64,000 nt of DNA, from positions 620,001 to 684,000 of the forward strand of contig NC_073642.1 of NCBI RefSeq assembly GCF_029407905.1, given 5' to 3'. Positions 47,758-58,920 of the stretch are shown piece by piece (position 1 is the stretch's first letter; every line of letters begins with the position of its first letter). Made by a program: the position numbers and the translations under genes. This DNA is from Bubalus kerabau (taxonomy: Eukaryota > Chordata > Mammalia > Artiodactyla > Bovidae). Below the pieces are notes generated by a model, which was not told where the DNA came from, did no database searches, and saw only the letters and a list, made by a program, of their open reading frames with translations.

Positions 47758-50199
47758 GAAGTGACCCTGCGATCGGAGTCCGAAATGGAGAGGAACCCTG
47801 AGGTTCCTGACTCCACTCGAGATGAGGCCCTCTTCCATTACACCAAAAACAGTGGAGGCCCGAGAGGCCCCTCCCAAATCCACAGTATCCCGACTTCTCA
47901 GAGGCACCCTTAGAAGCTCCCTGAGGTCACCGGCACAAGTCGAGGGAACACAGGGTTTCCTGACGCAACCCGAGAAAGACCTCGAAAATCCTCCTTCAAC
48001 GCGTCTTGAATCCCGATTCCCCTACCATGACTCAAGAGCAATGACGCGTTCCCCCTCGCCACTCGCATGGAGACTTGACTTCCCTGGCGCCACACGAGAG
48101 GCTCCCTGAGCTCCCCGTCATACCTCGTGAGAAATCCCACACTGGCTCCCCAGCTCGAGAAAACCCACGAGACGCCTCCGTCATCGCGAGATGAAGGCCT
48201 TCTTTTCCTGCATGGCCTGGAGAGCATCTCGAGGCCTCTCTTCAAACTCCACAGGAGGCCTGACTCCCTTTAGGCCACTCTGTGGGCTCAAGAGATACCC
48301 GTTGGGACTCAAGAGGAGAGCGGAATTCTTTGCCTCCCCTATATACCAGGCCTGACTCCTCAGGTGAGTCTGGAATGCAACCCCGAGATCCCTGTCGCCC
48401 CTGGAGAGGAACATTAGGTCCTAGACACAAGCATAGATGAGGTCTCATTTGCCCTGAAGTGACTCGAGAGCAATCCCCTGCTCTCCCTCGCACCTCGAAT
48501 GGAAGAATGGACTTCCCTAGGACAACACAAGAGGAAGCCTGAATTCCCCGTCGTAATTCGAAAATCCCGCCGCAACTCGAGAAAAACCACGTGGTTCCCC
48601 CGTCATCGCAAGATGAGGCCCTTGCCAGCTACAGCGTCTCAGGAGAAGCCCCACGTTCCATCTTGAAGTTTAAAACGATAATTGGCAACCTTGATGTGAC
48701 CACAAAAGTTCCCCGACACCCTGGTCTCACTCGAGGGGAACACCAAGGTTCGGTGCACCGCTTGTTCTGAGCCCCTTATCCCCTCCTGATCACGACGGGA
48801 GGGTCGATTACCCTGCTTTGTCTGGAAGGGGTTCTGGACCTTCCCGGCGCACCTCAGGATGAGGCCGGTCTCACGAGGAAATTTGAGACGTAGCCTTGTG
48901 GTTGGTGCCACACGCCGAAAGACCCCGATTTCCGTGTCTGCTCTTGATAAGAACCCAATGCTAGGACACCTCTTCGAAGGCAATCCTGTGGACGAAGGCA
49001 CAAAACGAAGGGGTCTGACTCCCTCGTGCATCGTTGCAAAAGCCCGCAAGTTCCACATACAGATCGACAAGTGGCTTGTCACCCCATGAACAACTCGAGA
49101 GGCAAGAGGAGTTCAATTCCTCCACACAAGACGAGGCCTGACTCTCCTGTCCCAACTCTGCATGGACACTGAGATCCGATTCAGAAATGGAGAGGAACCC
49201 TGAGGTTCCTGCCTCAACTCGAGATAAGGCCCTCTTCTACTGCACCAAACCCAGTGGAGTTCGGAGCGGCCCCTCCCAACTGCACAGTATCCCTGACTTC
49301 TCAGAGGCACCCTGAGAAGCTCCCTGAGGTCACGGGCATAAGTCGAGGGAACCCAGGGTTTCCTGCCATAACCTGAGAAAAACCTCGAGAGTCCTTCTTC
49401 ACGCGTCTTGATGCCCGATTCCCCTACCATGACTGGAGAAAAATGACGCGCTCCCCCTCGCCACGCGCATGAAGATCTGACTTCCCCGGCACCACATGAG
49501 AGGCTCCCTGAGCTCCCCATCGTACCTCGTGAGAAAGCCCACACTGGCGCCGCAGCTCGAGAAAACCCACGAGACGCCCCTGTCATGGTGAAATGAGGGC
49601 CTTCTTTCCTGCATGACCTGAAGAGCAATCCCGAATCCTCTCTCCAAACTCCAAAGGAGGCTTGACTCCCTTTAGGTCACTCAGTGGGCTCCAAGAGATA
49701 CCCGGCGATACTCAGGAGGAGAGCGGTGTCCTTTGCTTCCCCTCGAGATGAGGCCTGACTACGAGGGAGAGTCTGGAATGCAACCCTGGATCCCTGTCGC
49801 CCCTGGAGAGGAACCTTAGGTCCTGGACAAAAGCCTAGATGAGGTCTCTTTGGCCTTGCAGTGACTCAAGCGCAACCCCTAGCTTTCCCTTGCAACTCGA
49901 ACAGAAGATTGGCCTTTCTGGGCCAACACAAGAGGAAGCCTGAATTTCCAGTCGTAATGCGAGAAACCCGCCGCAAATCGAGAAAAATCATGTGGTTCCC
50001 CGTACTGCAAGATGAGGCCCTTGCCCCCTACAGCATCGCAAGAGAAGTCTCACATTCCGTCTTGAAGTGCAAAACAGTACTTGGCACCCTTGATGCGACC
50101 CCAAAAGTTCCCCTATATACCGATCTCACTAGAGGGGACAACGAAGTTCCCGGCACCACTTCATCTGAGGCCTTTCTCCTCTCCTGATCGCGAAAGGAG

Positions 50200-50615
50200 G
50201 GTCGATTCCCATGCTTTGTCTGCAAGGGGTTCCCGACGTTCCCCTCGAACCTCCAGATGAGGCCGGTCTCATGAGGAAATTCGAAAAGTAGCCTCATGGT
50301 TGGTGCCACATGCTGAAAGATCCCGAATTCCCGGTCCACTCTAGATAAGAACCTGACGCCCGGACATCTCTTCGAAGGCAACCCTGTGGATGAAGGCACA
50401 ACACGAAGGGACACTGACATCCTCATGCATTGTCTGGAAAAACCCGCCGATTCCACTCACAGCTCCAAATGTGGACTGTCACCCCGTGAACAACTCGAGA
50501 GGCAAGTGAAGTTGCTTTCCTTCACACAAGACGAGGCCTTACTCTCCTGTCCCAACTCTTCAGGGACCCTGTGATCGGAGTCAGAAATGGAGAGGAACCC
50601 TGAGGTTCCTGCCTC
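50200..50615. repeat. Higher-order block D, copy 2
   Basis: Partner of 37141-37557. Here it lies just before block F, rather than just before block E. Confidence 0.8.
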
Positions 50616-50999
50616 AACTAGAGAAGAGGCCCTCTTCCATTGAACCAAACTCAGTGGTGTCCCGAGAGGCCCCTCCCAACACCACAGTATCCCTGAATTC
50701 TCAGAGGCTCCCTGAGAAGCTACCTGAGGTCACTGGCACAAGTCGAGGGAACCCAGAGTTTCCTGAAGTAACCCGAGAAAGACTTGGAGAGTCCTTTTTC
50801 AATGTCTCTTGATGCCCGATTCCCCTACCATGTCTCCAGAGCAAGGACGTGCTCCCCTCGCCACAAGCACGAAAACTGACTTCCCTAGTACCACACAAGA
50901 GGCTCCCTGAGTACCCCATCGTACCTCGTGAGAAAACCCACAGTGGCGCCGCAGTTCGAGAAAAACCACAAGATGCTCCCATCAAGGAGAGATGCGGGC

Positions 51000-51555
51000 C
51001 TTCTTTTCCTGCCTGACCTGGAGAGCAATCCCTGGTCCTCTCTCCAAACTTCACAGGAGGATTGACTCCCTTTAGGCCACTCAGTTGGGTCCAAGAAATA
51101 CCCGGTGCGACTCGAGAGGAGAGCGGAGTCCTTTGCTTCCCTGGAGACGAGGCCTGACTCCCCGGGTGAGTTTGGAATGCAACCCCGAGATCCCTGTCGC
51201 CCCTGGAGTGGAACATTATGTCCTAGACACAAGCCTAGATGAGGTCTATTTTGCCCTACAGTGACTAGAGAGCAACCTCCATCTCTCCCTCACAATTTGA
51301 ATGGAAGATTGGTCTTCCCAAGGTCAACACAAGAGGAAGTCTGAATTTCCCATCGTAATTCGAGAATTCAGCCTCAAGTCTTAAAAACCATGTGGTTCCC
51401 CCTTCATCGCAATATGAGGCCCTTGCCAGCTAGAATCTCAAGAGAAGTCCCACGTTCCATCTTAAAGTTCGAAATGCTACTTGGCATCCTTGATGCGACC
51501 CAAAAGTTCCCCAACATACCGGTCTCACTCCAGGGGAACACCAAAGTTCCCGGAG
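51000..51555. repeat. Higher-order block F, copy 2
   Basis: Partner of 35140-35700; ends abruptly at the seam near 51555. Confidence 0.7.
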
Positions 51556-51675
51556 TCTCCAGGGAAGTCCCATGTTCCGTCCTTAAGTGCGAAACGGTAA
51601 TTGACAACCTTGATGCGACCGCAAAATTTCGCCGACACACTGGGTTCCCTAGAGGGGAACACCGAGGGTCCCGGA
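51440..51675. other. Seam with about 110-bp backward jump in monomer phase
   Basis: The stretch from agaagtcccacgttcc through gttcccgg (51440-51555) is followed at once by a second, different version of the same monomer part (gggaagtcccatgttccgtc to accgagggtcccgg, 51556-51675). The landmark interval is 1508 instead of about 1402. The sequence before the seam is block F type and the sequence after it is the GC-rich class, so the join also changes subfamily. Confidence 0.85.
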
Positions 51676-53515
51676 ACCACTTCATCTGAGCCCCTTCTCC
51701 CCTCCTGATCGCGACAGGAGAGTCGATTCCCCTGCTTTCTCTGGAAGGGGTTCCCGGCCTTCCTGGTGCACCTCAGGATGAGGCCGGTCTCAGGAGGAAA
51801 TTCGAGACTAGCCATGTGTGAGGTGCCACGTGCCGAACAACCTTGATTTTCCGGTCCGCTCTTGATAAGAACCCGATGCCCGGACACCTCTTCGAAGGCA
51901 ACCCTGTGAGTGAAGGCACAACACGAAGGGGCACTGACACCCCCGTGCATCATCCGGAAAAACCCGCAGGGTCTACACACAGCTCGACAAGGGGCCTGAG
52001 ACTCCCAGAACAACTCGAGAGGCAACCAGAATTCCATTCCTCAGACAAGACGAGGCATGACTCTCCTGTCCCAACACTGCAGGGACCGTGCAGTCGGAGT
52101 CAGAATCGGAGAGGAAGCCTGAGGTTCCTGCCTCCCCTCGAGATGAGGCCCTCTTCCATTGCGCCGAACCCAGCAGAGTCCCGAGAGGCCCCGCCAACTC
52201 CACAGCATCCCTCACCTCTCAGAGGCACCGTGGGAAGTTCCCTAAGGTCCCCTGCAGAAGTCGAGGGAAACGAGGGTTTCCCGCCGCCACCCGAGAAAGA
52301 CCTCGAGAGTCCTTCTTCAACGCGTCTTGAGGCCCTAGTCGCTTCCCATGACTCGAGAGTGATGACCAGCTCCCCCTCGCCATGCGCATGGAGACATGAG
52401 TTCCCTGGCGCCGCACGAGAGGCTCCCTGAGGTCCTCGTCATGCCTCGTGAGAAAACCCCCACGGGCGCTGCAGCCTGAGGAAACCCATGAGACGCCCCC
52501 GTCATCGCGAGCTGAGGGCCTTCTTTTCCTGCCTGGCCTGGAGAGCAATCCCGAGTCCTCTCTCCAAACTGAAGAGGAGGCTCGACACCCTTGAGTCCAC
52601 TCATTGGGCTCCAAGAGACCGTGTCGCGACTTGAGAGGAAAGTGGAGTCCTCTGCTTCCCCTCGAGGCGAGGCCTGACTCCCCGGGGGAGTCTGGAATGC
52701 AAACCCGAGATCCCTGTCTTCCCTTGAGAGGAATATTAGGTCCTGGACACACGCCTCGATGAGGTCTCTTTGGCCCTGTAGTGACTCGAGCAGAACCCCC
52801 AGCTTTCCCTCGAAACTCCAGGGGAAGATTGGGCTTCCCAGGGCCAACCCAAGAGGAAGCCTGAAATCCCCGTCGTTTTCGAGAATCCAGACGCAACTCG
52901 AGAAAAACGACGTGGTTCCAACGTCTTCACAGGATGAGGCCCTTGCCCGCTACAGCGTCTCCAGGGAAGTCCCATGTTCCGTCCTGAAGTGGGAAACGGT
53001 ACTTGGCTCCCTTGATGCGACCCCTAAAGTTCCCTGAAACGCCGGGTTCCCTCGAGTGGAACACCTAGAGTCCCGGCCCCACTTCATCTGAGCCCCATCT
53101 CCCCTCCTGATCGCGACAGGAGATTCGATTCCCGTGCTTTGTGTGGAAGGTGTTCCCGGCCTTCCCGGCGCACCTCAGGATGATGCTGGTCTCACGAGGA
53201 AATTCGACATGAGCCACGTGTGTGGTGCCACATGCCGAACGACCCCGATTTCCCGGTCCGCTCTTGAAATGAACCCGATACCCGGACACCTCTTTGAAGG
53301 CAACCCTGTGGGGAAGACACAAAATGAAGGGGCAATGACACCCCCGTGCATCTTCTGGAAACACCTGCAGGTTCCACACACAGCTCGACAAGGGGCCTGA
53401 GACCCACTGAACGACTCGAGAGGCAAGCAGAGTTCCATTACTCAGACAAGATGAGGCCTGACTCTCCTGTCCCAACCCTGCAGGGACCCTGCGGTCGGAG
53501 TCAGAAATGGAGAGG
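51556..53515. repeat. GC-rich satellite subfamily, segment 3 (intermediate)
   Basis: Carries GC-class markers (gggaagttccctaaggtccc, ccgccaactccacagcatcc, gggcttcccagggccaaccc) but with more exceptions than the other segments. It replaces the monomer that in the other higher-order copy lies near 36330. Confidence 0.65.
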
Positions 53516-53519
53516 AAGC

Positions 53520-56500
53520 TGAGGTTCCTGCCTCCAATCGAGATGAGGCCCTCTTTCATTTCGTCAAACCTAGTGGAGTCCCGAGAGGCCCCTCTAACTC
53601 CTCAGTATCCCTCACCTCTCAGAGGCACCTGGGAAGTTCACTAAGGTCCCCTGTAGAGGTCGAGGGAAACGAGCGTTTCCCGCCCCAACCCAAGAAAGAC
53701 CTCGAGAGTCCTTCTTAAATGCGTCTTGAGGCCCTAGTCCCTCCCATGACTCCAGAGCAATGACGCGATCTGCCTGGCCACACGCATGGAGGCCTGACTT
53801 CTCTGGCGCTGCACGAGAGGCTCCCTGATCTCCCCATCATATCTCGTGAGAAACCCCACACTGGCGCCGCAGCTCGAGAAAACCCATGAGACACTCCCGT
53901 CATCACGAGAGGAGGGCCATCTTTAACTGCATGGTATGCAGATCAAGCGTGAACCTTCTGTCCAAGCTACACAGGACGCTTGACTCCCTTTAGGCCACTC
54001 ATTGGGCTCCAAGAGTTACATGTCGCGACTCGAGAGGATAGTGGAGTCCTTTGCTTCCACTCTAGACTAGGCGTGACCCACCGGGTGAGACTGGAATGCG
54101 ACCCCGATATCCCTGTTGCCCCTGGAGAGGAACACTACGTCCTGGACCCAAGCCTAGATGAGGACTCTTTGCCCTGAAGTGACTCGAGAGCAACCCACAG
54201 CTCTCTCTGACAAGTTGAATGGAAGATTGGACTTCCTGGGCCAACACAAGAGGAAGCCTGAATTCCCCGTCGTAACTCGAGAATCCCGCCGCAACTCGAG
54301 AAAAACCACGTGTTTCCCTCGTCATCGCAATATGAGGCCCTTGCCCGCTAGAGCATCTCCAGAGAATTCCCACGTTCCGTCTTGAAGTGCGAAACTGTAC
54401 TTGGCACCCTTGATGCGACCTCAAAAGTGCCGTGACATACCGGTCTCACTCGAGGGGACCACCGAAGTTCCCGGCACCACTTCATCTGAGCCCCTTCTCC
54501 CCTTCTGATCGCGACCGGTAGGTCGATTCCCCTGCTTTGTCTGCAAGGGGTTCCCTAACTTCCCGGCGAACCTCAGGATGAGGCCGGTCTCCTGAGGAAA
54601 TTCGAGATGTAGCCTCGTGGGTGGTAACACATGCTGAAAGACCCCAATTTTCCGGTACGCTCTTGAAAAGAACCCGATGCCCGGAAACCTCTTTGAAGGC
54701 AACCCTGTGGATGAAGGCACAACACGAAGGGGCACTGACACCCCTGTGCATCATCCAGAAAAACCCACAGGTTCCACACACAGCTCAACAAGAGGCCTGT
54801 CACTCCATGAACAACTCGCAAGGAAAGCGGAGATCCATTCCTCCACAGAAGATCAGGCGTGACTCTCTTGTCCATACTCTGCAGGTACTCTGCGACCCGA
54901 GTCAGAAATGGAGAGGACCCCTGAGGTTCCTGCCTGCATACGAGATGAGGCCCTCTTCAATTGCGCCAAACCCAGTTGAGTAACGAAAGGCCCCTCCCAA
55001 ATCCACAGTGTCCCTGACTTCTCAGAGGCACCCTGAGAAGTTGCCTGAGGTCACCGACACAAGTCGAGGGAGCCCAGGGTTCCCTGCCGCAACCCGAGAA
55101 AGACCTCGAGAGTCCTTCTTCAATGCGTCTTGAGGCCCAATTCGCCTACTATGACTCGAGAGCAATCACGCACTACCCTTCACCACACGCACGGAGACCT
55201 GACGTCCCTAGCACCACACGAGAGGCTCTCTGAGCTCCCCGTCGTACCTCGTGAGAAATCTGATACTGGCGCCACAGCTGGAGAAAACCCACGAGACGCC
55301 CCCATCATCGCGAGATGAGGGCCTTTTTTCCTGCATGGCCAGGAAAACAATCCCGAGTCATCTCTCCAAACTCCATAGGAGGCTTCACTCCCTTTACGCC
55401 ACGCAGTGGGCTCCAAGAGATACCCGTCGCGACTTGACAGGAGAGCGGAGTCCTTTTTTTCCCCTCAAGACGAGGCCTGACTCTCCGGGTGAGTCGAGAA
55501 TGCAACCCTGAGATCCCTGTCGGCCCAGTAGTGGAACAATAGGTCCTGGACACAAGCGTAGATGAGGTCTATTTTGCCCTGCAGTGACTGGAGAGCAATC
55601 CCCAGTTCTAACACGCAACTCGAATGGAATACTGGATTTTCCTGGCGCCACACAAGAGGCTCCCTGAGATCCCCGTGGTACTTCATGAGACACCCCACAC
55701 TGGCGCCGCAGCTCGAGAAAACCCACGAGATGCCACCGTCATCTCGAGATGAGGGCCTTCTTTTCCTGCATGGCCTGGAGTCCAATCCCGAGTCCTCTCT
55801 CCAAACTCCACAGGAGGCTTGACTCCCTTTAGTACACACATTGGGCTCCAAGAGATACCCATCGCGACTCGAGACGAGAGCGGAATTCTTTGCTTACCCT
55901 CGAGGTGAGAACTGACTCCCCGGATGAGTCTGGAATGCAAACCCGAGATCCCTGTCGCCCCTGGAGAGCAACATTAGATCCTGGACACAAGCCTAGATTA
56001 GGTCTCTTTTGCCCTGCAGTGACTCTAGCGCAATCCCCAGCTCCCCCTCGCAACCCGAATGGAAGATTGGATTTCAAGGCCAACAAGAGGAAGCCTAAAT
56101 TCCCGGTCATAACTCGAGAATCCCGCCGCAACTCGAGCAAAACCACGTGGTTCTCCCGTCATTGTAAGATGAGGCCCTTGCCCGCTACAGCGTTTCAAAA
56201 GATGTCCCAGGTTCCATCTTGAAATGCGAAACGGTACTTGGCACCCTTGATGCGACCCCAAAAGTCCCCCAACACGCCGGTCTCACTCAAGGGGAACACC
56301 GAGGTTCCCGGCACCACTTCATTTAAGCCCCTTCTGCCCTCCTGATCGTGACCGGTGGGTCGATTCCCCTGCTTTGTCTGCAAGGGGGCCCGACCTTCCC
56401 TGCACAACTCAGGATGAGGCCGGTCTCATGGGGAAATTCGATACGTAGCTTTGTTGGTGGTGCCGCTTGCTGAAAGACTCCAATTTCCCGGTCCGCTCTT

Positions 56501-56890
56501 GATAAGAATCCGATGCTCGGACACCTCTTGGAAGGCAGCCTTGAGTATGAAGGTACAACACGAAGGGGCACTAACACACCTGTGCATCATCCGGAAAAAC
56601 GGGCAGGTTACATACACAGCTCGACAAGTGGCCTGTCACCTCGAGAACAACTCGAGAGGCAAGAGGAGTCCCATCCTCCAGAAAAGACGAGGCCTGACTC
56701 TCCTGTACCAACATGCAGGGACCTTGCGATCTGAGTCAGAAATGGAGAGGAACACTGAGGTTCCTGCTTCAACTCGAGATGAGTCCCTCTTACATTCCAC
56801 CAAATGCAGAGGAGTCTCGAGAGGCCCCTCCAAACTGCACAGTATCCCTGACTTCTCAGAGGCACTCTGAGAAGCTCCCTGAGGTCGCAG
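53520..56890. repeat. Higher-order block E, copy 2, including the 430-bp duplication
   Basis: Partner of 37557-40915. The duplication join is at about 55645 (ttttcctggcgccacac), and the landmark interval 55115-56949 is 1834. Confidence 0.88.
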
Positions 56891-58920
56891 GCACAAGTCA
56901 AGGGAACCCTGGGTTTTATGCAGTAACCCGAGAAAGACCTCGAGAGTCCTTCTTCAACCCGTCTTGAGGCCCGATTACCCTACCATGACTCGAGAGCAAT
57001 GACGAACTCCCCCTAGCCATCTCATGGGCACCTGACTTCCCTGGCGCCACATGAGAGGCTCCCTGAGCTCCCTCTCGTACCTCGTCAGAAACCCGGCACT
57101 AGCGCGGCAGTCTAGAAAACCCACGAGACGCCGCCGTCATCGCGAGATGAGGGCCTTCTTTTCCTGCATGGCCTGGAGAGGAATCCCGAGTCCTCTATCC
57201 AAACACCACAGGAGGCTTGACTCCCTTTAGGGCACACAGTGGGCTCCAAGAGATACCCATCGCGACCCAAAAGGACAGCAGAGTTCTTTGCTTCCCCTCG
57301 AGACGAGGCCTGATTCCCCGGGTGAGTCTGGTATGCAAGCCCGAGATCCCTGTCGCCCCTAGGGACGAACATTAAGTCCTGGACACAAGCCTAGATGAGG
57401 TCTATTTTGTCCTGCAGTGACTCGAGGGCAATCCCCAGCTCTCCCTTGAAACTCGAATGGAAGATAGGACTTCCCTGGGCCAACACATGAGGAAGACTAT
57501 ATTCCCTGTCGAAACTCGAGAATCCCGCAACAACTCCAGAAACGCCACGTGGTTCCCCCATCATCGCAAGATGAGGCTCTTGCCCCCTACAGCGTCTCAA
57601 GAGAAGTCCCACGTTCCGTCTTGAAGTGCGAAACGGTATTGGCACCCTTGATGCGACCTCAAAAGTTCCTCGCCACACCGGTCTGACTCAAGGTGAACAC
57701 CGAGGTTCCCAGCATCTGGGCCCCTTCTCCCCTCCTGATCGCGACAGGAGGGTCGATTCCCCTGTTTTGTCTTGAAGGGGTTCCCGCCTTTCCCGGTGCA
57801 TCTCAGGATGAGGCCGGTCTCACGAGGATATTCGAGACATAGCCTCGTGGATGGTGACACATGCCGAAAGACCCCGATTTCCAGGTCCGCTCTTGATAAG
57901 ATCCCAATGCCCGGACACCTCTTTGAAGATAACCCTTTTGATGAAGGCACAACACGAAGGGGCACTGACACCCTCGGGTATCGTCCGGAGAAACCCGCAG
58001 GTACCACACACAGCTCGAGAAGTGACCTGTCACCCCGTGAACAACTGGAGAGGCAAGCAGAGTTCCATTCCTCCACACAAGACGAGGCCTGACTCTCCTG
58101 TTCGAACTCTGCAGCGAAACTGCGATCCGAGTCAGATCTGGCCCAGGGGAAGTCAGGAGAGGAAACATGAGTTTCCTGCCTCCACTCGAGATGAGGCCCT
58201 CTTCCATTGCACCAAACCCAGTGGAGTCCCGAGAGGCCCCTCCCAACTGCACAGTATCCCTGACTTCTCAGAGGCACCCTTAGACCTTCCTGAGATCACC
58301 GGCACAAGTCGAGGGAACCAAGGGTTTCCTGCCCCAACCCGTAAAAGACCTCGAGAGTCCTTCTTCAACGCGTCTTGAGGTGCGATTCCCCTACCATGAC
58401 TCGAGAGCAATGACGCGCTCCCCCTAGCCACGCGCATAGAAACCTGACTTCCCTGGCGCCACAGGAGAGGCTCCCTGAGCTCCCCATTATACCTCGTGAG
58501 CAACACCACACTGGAGCCGCAGCTCGAGAATACCCACGAGACACCCCAGTCCTCACGAGATGAGGGCCTTCTTTTGCTGTATGGCCTGGAGAGCAATCCT
58601 GAGTCCTCTCTCCAAACTCCACAGGAGGCTTGACTCATTTTAGGCCACACAGTGAGCTCCAAGATATACCCGTCGCAACTTCACAGGAGAGCGGTGTCCT
58701 TGGCTTCCCCTCGAGATGAGGCCTGATTCCCCGGGTGAGTCGAGAATGCAATGCCGTGATAGCTGTCGCCACAGCAGAGGAACATTAGGTCCTGGACACA
58801 AGCCTAGATGCGCTCTATTTGGCCCTGCAGTGTCTCGAGAGCAATCCCCAGTTCTAACTCGCAATTCGAATGAAAACTGGACTTCCCTGGGCCAGTTGAA
58901 GAGGAAGCCTGAATTCCCCG
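56877..58920. repeat. Higher-order block A, copy 2
   Basis: Partner of 93-2140. It follows block E directly. An 8-bp deletion at about 57710 (cccagcatctgggcc versus cccggcaccactacatctgg in copy 1) explains the offset change. It ends at about 58920 in a switch to the GC-rich class. Confidence 0.85.

Noticed and set aside
57700..57720. 8-bp deletion in block A copy 2
   Set aside because: Ordinary small slippage between short direct repeats (ca); used only to explain the offset change between A copies.
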